Positions 41,601 through 53,862 of a stretch of DNA of 64,000 bases are shown piece after piece (position 1 is the first letter of the stretch; the number at the start of each line of letters is the position of its first letter). Below the pieces are notes generated by a model that was given only the letters and a program-made list of their open reading frames with translations, had not been told where the DNA came from and did no database searches. Origin of the DNA: Dryas octopetala (lineage: Eukaryota > Streptophyta > Magnoliopsida > Rosales > Rosaceae); assembly GCA_963921425.1 (NCBI GenBank), contig OY992834.1, positions 5,766,001-5,830,000 of the forward strand. Direction: 5' to 3'. Position numbers and translations under genes: made by a program.

Positions 41601-42573
41601 AAATATACAAGGATGAAGGGAAGGAAAATGCATACATGAAGTAATGTACCACAATCTTATCTCAAGAAGAGCACTCATCATACAAGATTGTTAAAGTGGA
41701 GAAATGAAAAACATTTAGAACCCAATCTAATTACTGAGAACTGGATGTAGCCTGTCCTAAAATTTCAGTGCATACTTAAAAGAACAAATTAATGCTCTGA
41801 TGAACACTGAAAGAGGATTACCTGCTAAGAGAAACATTACAATAAGCAATCGACAAAGGATCAATAACATACATCAACCAGCAAAGAAAATAAAGCAATT
41901 GACAGTTTTCAGAATCATGAATGAGGACCCCATTAACAGAGGCTATTGATATGCATTATATTTCAAGGAAATAATTTACATAAAATCAATCTGATAGTTG
42001 AAAACAAAACTGGACCATGCCATAGATTTCACCTGAGACAAATAAAACCTAAACTAATGCCCTCATAATCTCCACATAGGCATGTTGCTCTGAACAATAT
42101 CAATGGGTAGAAGAAACTAAAGCTCGATAACACAAATCAACAGAAGCTAAGAACTATTGTAAAATATATACCAGCAACCCACTTGCAGAAGTCATCTTTT
42201 ATGCACAATCACAACAAACATACATAGAAAATCAATCCAATTCTTGAAAACTGCATTGGACCCATGTCCAAATACAAAGAAATCCAACTAATGCCCCTCA
42301 TAAACAGCTAAACGGATATGTCCACTGAGAGCCAAACCAATGCATATCATAAGAAAGAACAACCCGATAGAACAAATTAACCAACAAGCGAATTAAGTAA
42401 GAGATAATGCGAAACTCAAAGCAGCAGAGAATATTTTTACCAGTAATTCTCCGAGAGAACTCGTCCCACCAATCCAGAGGCTGGGGTTGAGAACTCAGTG
42501 AAGCAGCCAACACATTCTGGTCAACCTTCTTCTCAGTCTTCTTCTTCCTCTTGAACCCTCTAATGGGTCCCAT
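38620..42573 (-). CDS. ALP1-like protein (domesticated PIF/Harbinger transposase, DDE_4 family)
   Basis: Two exons on the minus strand: 42573-42441 and 39671-38620, separated by a 2,769-bp intron, giving 394 residues. It strongly resembles Arabidopsis ALP1, a transposase-derived protein that associates with Polycomb repressive complex 2 and opposes silencing. N-terminal basic patch (GFKRKKKTEKK), then LDWWDEFSRRI, FESVFKISRKTFSYICSLVK, a helix-turn-helix (ESLSNIGDSFGMNQSTVSQV), and the nuclease fold with CCGAIDITHI and IVGDSGFPLLQWLLTPYQG. The first two catalytic Asp positions remain. The Glu usual in the VERAFGRLK-type motif is Arg here (ARRALVRLK), so transposition is unlikely. No inverted repeats flank the gene: a host gene, not a transposon. 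Confidence 0.93.
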
Positions 42574-44618
42574 TTCAGAACTTGAAAAGGAAAACAAACT
42601 GGGACAACTCAAGGCTTAGCTAGAAAAGACCCACCCACGTCAAGGTGTCAACCAAGAAAATTAAAGAATCTCATACAATTCAGAGACAGAGATAAAGAAA
42701 ACCCATCAATCATAAACCTCGGATTTGAAGCCAATGAAAGAAAAAAGATGGTGAACAAAATCCCAAAAGGAACATGATGTATATATTATATATGTGGAAG
42801 AAGATGGTTTGGCTTAAAAGGGTTGGGTTAGAGGATGAAGATTTGTAACTTTGTATATTACATATGTCATTATATATGCGATAGGTGTTGCTTTTTGGTT
42901 TGTTGGATTTCAAAGCATGCAATAATAGTAAGTTGAAGAAGAATATGTGAAAGAGATGGTGGAGAGCTCAAGAGGGAACCAACGGAGTTGTGATTGTAAG
43001 TGACCTGCGGGTTGGTATTTGTTCAGCGAAAGACAATGTAGCAATGTAGCAAAGCAAAGACTATATATCAATATTAAGTTCTGGACATGGGGGACTTCCT
43101 AGTTCCTACCCCTTTTCTTTCGTTCTGTGTGTGTTTTAATTGTGTATTTTTTCACCAACATAAAAAATAAAAAATAAATCTCCTCTGTTATGATAGTTTT
43201 GGTCTCTTGGAGATCTCATTAGATTTCCTAATGTCCCGAACTCTATTACTTATTTGTTTATTTTATGGTTAGCTCAATATACATTGTTAACATATTTTCT
43301 ACTTTATATGATATTAGACTTTTAATTTTAGGAGATTTTGTATGTCTTCTCACGTATGCATTTGAGAATTTGTATTAAGTTTTATATCAATTCTCTAATA
43401 ACTTAAATTTAGTGGTTATTTAAGAAAAAAAAAAAAAAAAAACTCATGGTTTTACATACTACCAATTGAGATATACTTGTTTTGTGTCTTCGACCCAAAA
43501 AAAAATGAAGAGATATACTTATTTTGTGTCATTTAATAAAACAAATTATGAGTTGTATTGTTTTGATCTTGAAACTATTTAGATGAGCATGATACTCATA
43601 ATATTGTAATATACTAATATTGATTGTATTGGTCCTAAAACTAGTTAGATTCAATGTGTTTTAGTAACTACAAGAAAGTTGAAAATTAAAGTGGAAAAAT
43701 CTCATCCTTTGATATTGGTAGCCAATGCTAAGGCGTACTTGTGGAAGGTGGAAATGGTTGACCACTTGACCCAGCTCCCAATTGCATGAAGAACCTCTCT
43801 ATTTTAATCGGTATTTTTTTCCCCGGAAAAAAAAGAAAAATATAATAACAAATCCAGTGTTTTGCCAAGGAATTCAGTCTAAGAATATTGTACCCTATTT
43901 GATTTATTTTCCAATTATAAAAAAAAAAAAAGTCAAGTATCTATTATATTTAAACTGTGATCTCCAACTTTTCGGATCTTATTTAAAAGAAAACATTTTT
44001 GTCTTCTAAATTTTACCTTTTGTCTTTGGGTCGTACAACATGCCTTTTTTAGCTCACTATTTATCATTTGTGTGGCGACATGGAACTACGTAAATGTTGT
44101 GTATTCATGGCCCCACAAGGCTTGTGTCACCAGTTGCAGACTTGCAGTAGTGACTTAATTGGGCCTAAACTGACTGGAACTCAGTGGGCTGAGGCTCGGT
44201 TTGGCCCATTTTTGATAGCACTACACTACTGGAGAAGCGGACCAAAGCTAACAAGGGTTTTCGTTACAGTCTCAAGCTTCAGAAGAGCAACTTTCTGCAG
44301 TGTTTTCTAGGATAACAAAAGCAATAAACAAATCACTTCACCAGTCCTTTGACATGGAGAGTTCAAGCAAGGAACAAAACTCTGCTTTATATCAATAATA
44401 AAGAAATATCTCGCTTATACAAATCTTTGCCTTAAAGTAAGCCTCATTGGAAAGAACAAAATTTCACGATATTGGTCTCTACTAGCAACAAAACAACAGT
44501 CATGTGGCTTTTCAGCCAATTCGGACAGTTCTAGTTTTGTGAAATGGGTAATCTGTTTTACCTACATATAATTGATTGGAAAACAAAGAAAGAAAACCTT
44601 AGGACCCTACCTACATGC
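42574..44618. other. ALP1-like promoter and spacer to PHIP1-like gene
   Basis: 42574-43080 is the 5' flank of the ALP1-like gene. 43080-44100 is AT-rich with poly-A runs (43423-43441, 43919-43931). 44340-44618 is probably the 3' UTR of the PHIP1-like gene. No gene seen. Confidence 0.5.
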
Positions 44619-47052
44619 TTAACTTGCATTGGCATCTACTGGATTCGCAGCTTGCTTCTTCGGACAAGCTGAAGAAATATGGCCCTTTTCACCACACTCA
44701 TAGCACGTCCTTCTCTTAATCTTGCCACTGATGGAACTCAGCCCACTATTATCAGCTCCTGCACTTGCAGTTGTAGCTACAGATATTGGATCGGTACTTG
44801 CAGTTGTAGGTACAGATATTGATTCGGTAATTGTAGTTGTAGGTAGAGATATCGAATCAGTACTTGTGGTTGTAGGAACAGACTTAGAATAGGTACTTGT
44901 AGTTGTGGGTACAGACTTCGACTGCGTCCCTGCTCTTTTCAGAGGAACTGCACAGCTTATCTTGATGGGTCTCCCACACACAACCTTCTGATCTAACTTC
45001 AATGCCATTGTTACCGAGAGACTATCAGAGAAATTTACATGGGCATAGCCTCGGAATTCTCCTGTTTCCTTATCCATACCGAAATGTATAGATGATATCT
45101 TGCAATCTGAGAAAAGTTTCCTCAGGTCATCCTCAGTAATATCCCACGACAAATTTCCAACATAGATTCTATTGTAGCCCTCCACAATTTGTGGGGCAAA
45201 ATCAGAAACTTTATTGGCTCGAGTTGCCTTGTAAGGCTGGATTTTCAGAAACAGTCCACCCCTGAAACAGTAAGATTCCCATTAGAATGACGTGAGAACT
45301 GGACACAAGCCAACAACAACAAAATGGGTAAGTAAAGTGAACACTGTCCAAACTCACATTTCAGCTCCATCAAGAGCCAAGGCTCGTTTGGCTGCAGCTT
45401 CAGTCTGCAGAAACATTAAAATGGTAAGATGAGCCAAACGATAAACAATCTCCATTAGCAAGAATTTTTATAGATTTCAAACAAAATTCGGACTTTCACT
45501 GTTCTCATATTAATTTCAAACAAATTTTCAAAGTCCTATTATCTTTAAAAAGATCCATTCATGTTTAATAGTGAAAAATGCTAATAATCTAAAATAAAAG
45601 ATTGACATTGTCCTGATCCATTCATTTTTTGCTATCTAATTGATGTAGAGGATGTGTGATACTATTATTATCATCAATGATCAAGTCATGTAACTTCTAC
45701 CATCCTGGAGGACTTATCACCCTAAACAGAAGATCAGCCACTAAGTGGCATCACTAAGAATACAATGAACTCTTGCAAGGCATACACATAGTTGCCTTCA
45801 GGTTTCAAATTTGAACATCACTTTTTCAAGAAAAAGCTGAGAACAGGGTGTTATCATTCATGGCTTTAGCAATGAACCTTCATCTTTCAGTGCCAAATAC
45901 TAGTCTACCTCAAAATTCCTAAGCGGAGGAACCAGGAGAACCAGGCAGCTAATTATAATTTGTAAAGTCTGTTAAAAAAAAAATCATGGTCATTCATATC
46001 ATTATATTTATTAACTGAGGACTTTGCTAGCGAGACAACCTCTCATTCATTAGCACCAAAAAAAAAAAAAAAATAGCAAGGACTGAAGTACACAAATTTG
46101 TAATCTTACTTAATTTAAATGCAGAAAGCAATTTGTAGAATTACTTACCTTAAAGCTAATAATGGCAATTCCTCTGAACTTCCCACTCTCAGGAAACCTC
46201 ATACAATCAATTTCAGTTATAGTACCACAGCTTTCAAAGTAACTTTGAATATCATCCTCGGTCGAGTAATAAGGAATGCCTCCAACATAAACTTTTGTAG
46301 CAACATCCTCATTTGCTTGCCTAAAGGAAATGACAGAACACATATATAATGAGACCAAAAATCTAGAACCCATTTTCACAAGCAACACAGACACCTTCCA
46401 TTCAATCTAAATTGCCTCCCACACACAATCAAATAGCATAGTCAAATCAAAGTTTGAGAAAATAAAAAAAGAACAAAAAACTCAATTTGGGCACAAGCGG
46501 TGTTGTCTTAAATTACCTATCACTGTTGGTATTTGTCTCTTTGACACTTTGCTCTTCACTCCCAAGCTCACCACCCTTCTTCTCTTCCTCGCTCTTTGCC
46601 TCCTTCTTTCTCTTATTTTTCTTCTTCTTATTCTTCTTCTTTGGCTTCTTAGTCTCCTTCACAACTTCATTTCCCTCTGAACTCAAAGCTTCAGTTTTTT
46701 CCTCATCGTCTCTCTTCCTCTTCTTATTCTCATTCTCATCCCCCAAACCCTCTAACCCAACTTCCTTCGTATCTTCCGCCCCCTTGTTTTCCTCCAAATT
46801 ACTACCACTGCCACTCCCATTCACCGCCTCCGGACCTCTCAAAGCGAGGATCTTTCTCCGTTTATCTCGCTTGGACAATCTGGGTCTCTGCGTTGCAGAG
46901 TCCAAAAGCTCTTTCAGCGACTGGGGCTGCGAATTCGGGTCTGGTTTCGCTGACCCATTACTGTTCGGGTCGGTTTTAGCTACCGATTCTACTAAAGACT
47001 GGGCTAGTGTTTCCCTCAGCTTTTGCTTCAGCTTCCTGTTCGACAAAACCAT
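44619..47052 (-). CDS. PHIP1-like RNA-binding protein (two RRMs and CCHC zinc knuckle)
   Basis: Resembles Arabidopsis phragmoplastin-interacting protein 1, an RNA-binding protein at the cell plate that binds Ran mRNA. Exons on the minus strand: 47052-46517, 46320-46149, 45404-45358 and 45261-44619. The first 175 residues are charged with Lys-rich nuclear/nucleolar signals (KKPKKKNKKKKNKRKK). RRM1 spans exons 2-4 (KVYVGGIPYYSTEDDIQSYF, KFRGIAIISF). RRM2 is in exon 4 (RIYVGNLSWDITEDDLRKLF, EFRGYAHVNF). Five 11-residue Ser/Thr/Pro repeats follow, then the knuckle CYECGEKGHISSACP. Both RNP1 and RNP2 are intact in each RRM. A nucleolin-like role is an alternative reading. Confidence 0.92.
44757..44921 (-). 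repeat. Five coding repeats of 33 bp (11 residues) in the PHIP1-like gene
   Basis: Units read SKSVPTTTSTY, SKSVPTTTSTD, SISLPTTTITE, SISVPTTASTD and PISVATTASAG. They lie in the linker between RRM2 and the zinc knuckle and are likely phosphorylatable and disordered. Confidence 0.92.
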
Positions 47053-47265
47053 CGCTGCACACTTTCGAAGTAATGGCTTTCACCGAACTCTGAAGAGAGA
47101 CAGAGAGGGAGAGGGCCAAGCCGCCAAGGCTAAAGCGGTAAAACCCTGGCCTGAGGTTTGGTTCGTAGGGAAAAAGGAGGCAAACGGAGTCATTGCTACG
47201 ACGCCGTATTACAACTCTGCTAAATATTAAACATGGACCACTATAGAAGCCGATGGTAGAGGCTT

Positions 47266-47327
47266 TGGGCCTGAGGTTTGGTGATTGGGCTTGAGCATTT
47301 GGGCCGGAGCATTTGGAGCTTTGGGCC
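47266..47327 (-). promoter_or_regulatory. Cluster of four site II (TGGGCY) motifs upstream of the PHIP1-like gene
   Basis: TGGGCC or TGGGCT occurs at 47266-47271, 47286-47291, 47300-47305 and 47322-47327, about 215-275 bp upstream of the start codon. Such clusters bind TCP factors and mark genes for growth and ribosome biogenesis. Confidence 0.55.
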
Positions 47328-47349
47328 GTAGGTTGCGTTTGGTTTTTAG

Positions 47350-48478
47350 GTCGAATTATGTTTTCGGTCCATATAGTTTGGACTAAGTTTTACTGAAGTT
47401 TTGTAGTTTTAATTAGGCATAAATTCAATTTAGACACATAACTATATAAGCTATTTCAACGGAGTCCATGAACTTTAAAATATTTCAAATATACACCCGA
47501 TCTATTATCTAAATTGAAAAATAAATTTATGTTCATTGATTCGTTGAGAGATCAGTTAAATGACAGCTTGGCTTTTGCTGACCGGGATTAATTGGCGACG
47601 TAACGCTATCTCAACAAACATTTTCCGCCAAATGAGCAACACGAGCCCACAATTTAATAATAAGAGAGAGAGAGAGAGAGAGAGTTTGTGGGCCCGTGTC
47701 AGGGATTAGGTGGACCCGTATTGCTCATTTCTCGCCAAATGAGCGACACTGGTCCACCTAACCTCTGACACGGGTCCACAAACTCATCATCTCTTTCTCG
47801 CTCGTTGAATACAAGTGAGAGATTTATATTCGAATTTAGGGAAAAAACGTGATGTTTTTTGGAGACTAAATGGTCAGGAGAGCGTTCGGCGAGCGGGAAA
47901 GAGGTGATGGGTGTGTGGACCCGTGTCAAGTGGACATGTGTTGCTCATTTGGCGGGAAATGTATGCTGAGTTGGTGCCACGTCGCCAATTAATTCCCGTT
48001 AGCAAAAGTCAAGCTGACATTTAACTGATCTCCCAATAAATTGATGGACGGAATTTCATTTTTCAATTTACATAATAAATCAGATATATATTTGAAATAT
48101 TTGAAAGTTCGTGGACTCCGTTGAAATAGCATATATAGTTATGTGTCTAAATTGAATTTATGCCTTTTAATTATGTATGTGTTTTCCAATTGTTGCAACT
48201 TGAGAGGACATCACATGACATGCACAATTCGGGGTAACCCGCATGCAATTTTAGAGAGTGACAATAACACTAAACCACCCAAAAGTGTAACATATTGTTA
48301 TACACTTACTCGACTGCTTCATGTGCTATTTTCGTCAAATAAATTGACGAAATTAAGATTGTATCCTCAAATTGCAATCATTGAAAAACAAAATGGCCAA
48401 TATTGACAATTCAAACTACAATTATTTAAGTAAAACTTGACCCAAATTGAGGAACCAAAAATTTAATTTAGTCTTGTA
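47350..48478. mobile_element. Fold-back/MULE-like element with long terminal inverted repeats
   Basis: The left arm (about 47350-47650) is the reverse complement of the right arm. Shared blocks include GGCATAAATTCAATTTAGACAC, GCTATTTCAACGGAGTCCA, TGACAGCTTG/CAAGCTGACA and CCGCCAAATGAGCAACAC. The right arm is split: its inner part ends near 48172 and its outer part resumes at 48406-48470 (AAGTTTTACT...GTAGTTT), with 230 bp between. A nested 100-bp palindrome lies at 47684-47783, next to a (GA)n tract at 47663-47684. No transposase is encoded. A degenerate 9-bp duplication (TGCGTTTGG / TACGTTTGT) may flank it. Possibly a non-autonomous Mutator-like or Foldback element. Confidence 0.75.
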
Positions 48479-50496
48479 CGTTTGTATTATGGTTTCTTGT
48501 GTAACACCTCCAGAAAATTCATGCTTAACGTGTTTGCAGTTGTTGTGTATTGATCAACATGCGTTGCTGATGACGACATTTTTGTTGTGGTGTTGCTTTT
48601 ATACTTGTTTCTTTATTTGTTTTTGTATATAGTTTCTTGCAAATCCTAGGTAATCGGTTTCGTGGCGGTTTGTTTATTTGGAAAAGAAGTTGGTTTCATA
48701 CCAATTTTGAGGTTTGACCAACTCAGCCACTCTCCCATTTTCTTTATTTTCTGGCAAAAAATTTCTCCCATTTTCATTTCTTCTTAATGTGGACATTACA
48801 AGTTTGTGGAAAGTCAATTCCTCAATTACATCAGCAGCTCAGCTCTTCAAACTCTGGACAATATTTTAAAGATCAACACTATTAATATCTAACTCTCAAA
48901 TATATAGGAACACTTTTATAGAGTCTATAGAATTGAATGATATAATTCTACAGACTTTTATAAAATTGAATGAAAGACTTTTGCAGAGTTTCATAGAGTT
49001 TGACATAATTTATTTAATTGTATAATTTGTATTTATGTTATATATAAAACAAATTAAAACTTTTTTGTTTGAACAAACCACATCAAAACAAAAGAACAAT
49101 AGCTTTCTTATCTTTCTTTCGTTTGGTTGAATAGAACCTCATCATTTATATTAATTAAAATTTATCGATCATGTGTATATATTATAATATATAGAGTATT
49201 GAAGCTGCAATATTCTTCACATTGATGCAATATAATATATATCCACGTTGAAGCAAATACGGGGTAGGTCTGCATACATCCCTCAATGCTATCTCATACG
49301 CTAGTTTTGCCAGTCTTTGTACTCGATCCCTTTGTTGATATCTAACCCCTTACATTTGTAAGATCCTTGCGAATTGATATTTTTAATTGATATCTGAATT
49401 GGAGTCAAATGGGGGCCAAGTCCAAACATATAGGGGCTGGCATCGTCAAAGAGGGAGCGATATTGTAATTGTATACTTTAATACTGTAATACTGATATTG
49501 TAATTGTTTGCTCATTTTACTTCTGAAAAATTAAATACAAAATCAATTTCACGAGACAAAGTTTGCAAAAAGTATTTCTATAATTTAGCAAAAACCAGAC
49601 TACCATATATAGCAGTATTGTTTATGGCTGCCATTGACTTCTAAGAATTACTTCTATTAGTATTCTCATAGTTTTGTTCAAAAGTTTGAATGTTTGGCGA
49701 GGTTATTAAGGACATACAAATATTAGTTTATCAATTTATGTACTGTAGCATTTTAATCTTTGAAATCGTTGATATCTGCAAAGAAGAGACTGGAGAATCA
49801 TTGATTTTAATATAACATAATTTTTACTCAAAAGTCTATGAAAGTTTATCATTTAATGAATCTCTTATATGGCCAAAAAAAGAAAAATGAATTCCTTATA
49901 AATCAATGACTTTTTAAATACTAAACAATTTTCATAGACTCTCAAAAAATTTTGATTGAATATCACATATTTTTATGAATTTTTTAAAAGTCTTAATTAA
50001 TTGAATACCACTAAATTTTTATAGACTCTCTAAAAATATTGGTTGAATAACTTTTTAATTGTACTAAAATCATTTAAAATCCTAACCGCCTTAGTTTATG
50101 AAGATTCCCAGTATTATTGTAAGCATCCCCAATTCCCCACTCACACTTAACAAGTACTGGTAGTCAAATCTTTATCATCAAATAAATATATAGTCATAAG
50201 ATGCTATCCGATAAAGTAATAAAGTCAAAATCATTGAACTGGTCATAATTTAATGCCCATTTTTCTAGGATAGAACTGACTGAACATGGAGGAGCAACTC
50301 TCCCCTACTTAGCAGGGATCACGGCAACAAGCTCAATATAAAACAAAAGCAGAACAATTAACAAGTGGGATACTTGCAATTGACCAAAGTGTCTCACAAA
50401 CGACAGAGCAAGTTCTTGCATGTTGTCATTCCATTTGTTTTAAGTAGTAGTGCAGCATAGCCATATATTTTAGGTAAAACTAGTCAAATAGGGGAT
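48479..50496. other. AT-rich intergenic region with degenerate repeats
   Basis: No gene. Around 48895-49015 and 49835-50065 short motifs recur (AGAGTCTATA / TATAGACTCTCT, ATTGAATGA / TTGAATATCA, ACTTTTATAAAATTGAATG-like) in roughly inverted arrangement, which suggests a decayed non-autonomous transposon of about 1.2 kb. 50100-50496 is the promoter and leader of the F-box gene. Confidence 0.4.
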
Positions 50497-52002
50497 ATGA
50501 TGGAGGGAAATGCAGATGACTTGTTTGGCAGATTGCCAAATGAGCTCATTTGTAGCATCATATCTTTTCTCCCTTCAGAATCTGCATTAGAAACCAGTGT
50601 ACTTTCAAGTAGGTGGAGAGGCCTATGGAACACAACTTCAGTGCAACAAATTGTTGCTACAGATGATGTTGCTGATGCAGTTTCTGTGTTTCTCTCCCAT
50701 TATGACAAACTTGATCCCTTAAGGAAACCCAGGAGGCTGCAACTGAACTTTGGCAAAGGTAATGATCACCTCTTGGCCTCCATTGCAGCTAACAATAAAC
50801 TCCATTTGGATTTTTCTACAGGAAAGCAAGAGGTTGAGGTTCCAAGGCATTTTGGTTTGCAGTTGCAGCTGAATCACCAAAGGGTACTCCAAAACCTTAC
50901 CCACCAACCTTGTCCCTCTACTTTCTTTGTCAAAACCCTTCATCTAAAATCAGTTAGCTATCTTGCCAATGAGGCAGTTTCCACTATGGTTTCAGACTTC
51001 CCATTTCTTGAAAACTTGAAGATCATTGAATGTGATGGATTACAATCTTTACACATTGGCTCCAGTCCAAAGCTACTCAGCTTAACCATCTTTGACTGTC
51101 CACATCTCAAGTCTGTCCACCTCAGGTCTTCTAAACTCAGATCTTTTCGATACCGAGGTTTCCTCCCTCGGATTTGGCCAGAAACCCATTTTAACCTAGC
51201 AGATGCCATGCTTGATTTCAGACAAGGCCCTGGCTACAACAGTTTCAGCAGTAGTGACTTTGATCCCATGTTATTAACCATAAAAAATGCTCAAGCTCTC
51301 ACATTACGCAAATGGACTTTTCAGGTATATGTTTCAGCAGTTTTTGCATTCTCTAGTATTGGCTTCAAACTTCCAAGAAATTACTCACACAAATTAACCA
51401 CAATTAGTTTATATGATGTTTCAATTAGAGTACAAAACTAAGTTTCAGAATCTTTTTGCAGACACTGATCTGGCCATCACTTTTGCCTTTACAAGCAAAC
51501 TTCCTGTTCTATAAACTGCAAGAGTTATGGTGGATTGATAATGGGGAGGAAAGTTCCAACAATGATGCCTTAATCTCCTTTCTGAAGTTATGTCCAGCCT
51601 TGAAGCGACTCTCTGTCACAGTAGGTTTCTTTCACTTAAAAGTTGGAGCTCATTCTCTTGCATTGTTTTTACTAGTCATCCATTAATGTTGTATTCTTCT
51701 TATATGCTCAAACAATACTATCTAAAAGCTGAAAAGATATTGAATCAAATTAATGCTTTAAATAAACTTCTAGTAACTTCCTGCTCAGTTCTATTTTCAA
51801 AGCACAAATTTCCCATTGATTTGTTGCAAATTAAAGCACTTTAAAAAGGGATCCTCACTATATGATTTTATGCTTTGTCAATGATGTGCAGATTGATCCT
51901 AAAAGCTACTGCACAAGCGCAGCTACACTCTTGAAGAAAGTCAAAAGTCATAAAGAATTGGGTCATCTCAAAGTAATTAAGTTGGAGGGCTTTACAAATT
52001 AA
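50497..52002 (+). CDS. F-box/LRR-repeat protein (FBD-type group)
   Basis: Probable substrate adaptor of an SCF ubiquitin ligase; target unknown. Three exons: 50497-51324, 51462-51620 and 51892-52002, giving 365 residues. The F-box is at residues about 10-50 (DLFGRLPNELICSIISFLPS, SVLSSRWRGLW). Leucine-rich segments follow (TLHLKSVSYLANEAVSTMVS, FPFLENLKIIECDGL, LLSLTIFDCPHLKSVHLRS), and the end resembles the FBD start (KLCPALKRLSV, HLKVIKLEGF). It stops at FTN*; one base off, the sequence continues as NQEDGTSLSEL, which fits the usual family C-terminus, so the present end may be a frameshift truncation. Start Met1 or Met2. Confidence 0.82.
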
Positions 52003-52724
52003 TCAAGAGGATGGAACCTCTTTGTCAGAGCTATAGTTAGAGTGGACCCACCAATCAATGTCAAGTGAGAATTGCTTGGTGAGTTTGGTCAAGGTTCCTT
52101 TTCAAATCAGCCAAAGAGTTTGGACAACCTGGAAAGAATGGACCTGGCCTGTTTACAGGGAGATAGAAAGTGTTCCATTCATGTCTTTGGAAGCAGTAGT
52201 AAATATCAATGAGTTATGTAAAAAACTTGTTCATATGGGTTATAGATATAGCCATAAGTTGATGTTTAATAAGCCACATTTAGTGTATTTTTTCTTAGAG
52301 CCATCCAAATTGGCCCAAAGATTTAATTTGGAAAGATGTGGCCATATATACATGCATCTATATATGAAATTGTCTTTGCTAGCTCATATGAATTTGGTGA
52401 ATGTGTATATATGAAATTTGTGGCCCTCAATGTATGTAAATTTCTTTCTTAACATATTTGCACCTTTGCATATGCTTTTCTTCAATCAGCCACACCCCAT
52501 ATTCTTATGGGATCATAATAAATTATAGCAGTTCAACTTGAACCAGATGATTACAGAACAAAAACAAGACAATTCCACTGATTTGGCAAGACAACCAAGT
52601 ACAAAATAGCTGATCTATTCCACTCTAATAAAACAAAACGGAAACAAACGCAAACACCTACAACAAAGAGTACATGAAATATGATTTAAGCACCCACACC
52701 TTCATCAATTGAACAATTGCATTC
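52003..52724. other. F-box 3' flank and aquaporin 3' UTR
   Basis: Convergent gene ends. 52003-52160 still resembles coding sequence of the F-box family in shifted frames. The remainder is UTR-like and AT-rich. Confidence 0.5.
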
Positions 52725-53862
52725 CTAAAAGTCATTGTTGGGAAGTGGTTCGTGGGTTCCATTACCAATGAAGATGTTGTCATAGACAAGAGCTGCAATG
52801 GCAGCACCAATAAGTGGGCCGGCCCAATAGACCCAGTGGTGAGTCCATGACCAACTGACCACAGCAGGCCCAAAGGAGACTGCTGGGTTCATGGATGCAC
52901 CATCAAAAGCACCACCAGCCAAAATGTTGGCACCCACTATCAAACCAATTGCAATGGGTGCAACAATGCCTACATTCCCTTTCTTTGGGTCCACTGCTGT
53001 GGCATAAACTGTGTAGACCAAGCCAAAGGTCATCACAATCTCAAACACCAGAGCATTCCATACACTTACACCAGAAGATAGAGAGAACCCTGCTGTTTCC
53101 TGCAGCAGATTAAGTAAAAAGTCAAGGTGGGCATCTGCTTAATCAATTATCTTTGACAACAAATAAAGAGGTCGTTGTAAAAGAGTGGTGGGTTCATAAC
53201 ATTTTTGTGGGTGCGGAGAAAAGTGTAAGTGGATCAAAATCGTGTCCGAAACAAAGTATTTAGCTGCTTACCAATCCACCAGTGGCAAACTTAAGGAGCA
53301 CGCAAGCAACAACTGATCCGAGCAACTGTGCAATCCAGTACAAAATGCCCCTCAACAATGTTATGTTGCCGCCGAGGAAAGCGCCAAATGTGACAGCAGG
53401 GTTTACATGACCCCCGGAAATGTTTGCACCCACTGAGACCGCTACAAAAAGTGCAAATGCGTGCGCTAATGATGCAGCTACGACCCCAGACGGTGTGGCT
53501 GACCCGTTGTTAGTCAGCTTGTCTGCCAAAATTTGACAAACATTTTACTTAAAAACGTAACTTGTTACCACAACTTTGATACCAATTATTAAATCATAAA
53601 AACTTAAACTGTTAATAAATCGATCAACAATGCTAATAAAAAAACATTTGATCCATTGTTTTAAAACAAAAACAAAACAGATTAATATGAATCTCATTAA
53701 GCATAGAAATTGGTTATGGGGGGTCTTACTGAAAGCCATGCCAGAGCCTTCCCCAGCAAAAACAAAAATAATCATAGAGAAAAACTCAGCAAACGCTGCT
53801 CTTATGGCTTCAGGGTGGCTTGCCTCTCCTGGTGTCCCAACTGCAATTCTAGAGATTGCCAT
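52725..53862 (-). CDS. TIP1-3: Tonoplast intrinsic aquaporin, TIP1;3-like
   Basis: Water channel of the vacuolar membrane; the TIP1 group also passes urea and hydrogen peroxide. Three exons on the minus strand: 53862-53730, 53522-53272 and 53099-52725, giving 252 residues, the family length. Two pore motifs: HVNPAVTF (NPA near residue 85) and SMNPAVSF (NPA near 199). Six membrane helices are evident. [20 protein letters not shown], the [10 protein letters not shown] loop and the HEPLPNNDF end match TIP1;3 more closely than TIP1;1. Arabidopsis TIP1;3 is expressed mainly in pollen; whether that holds here cannot be seen. All pore residues are normal. Confidence 0.95.

Noticed and set aside
39672..42440. 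Possible nested gene in the 2.8-kb ALP1-like intron
   Set aside because: No frame with a recognisable domain or coding bias on either strand; treated as intron.
44068..44310. 80-codon frame starting MCGDMELRKC
   Set aside because: No homology, and not joined to any exon; falls in AT-rich spacer.
46487..47230. 247-codon plus-strand frame rich in Ser/Phe/Leu
   Set aside because: Antisense shadow of the Lys/Glu-rich first exon of the PHIP1-like gene.
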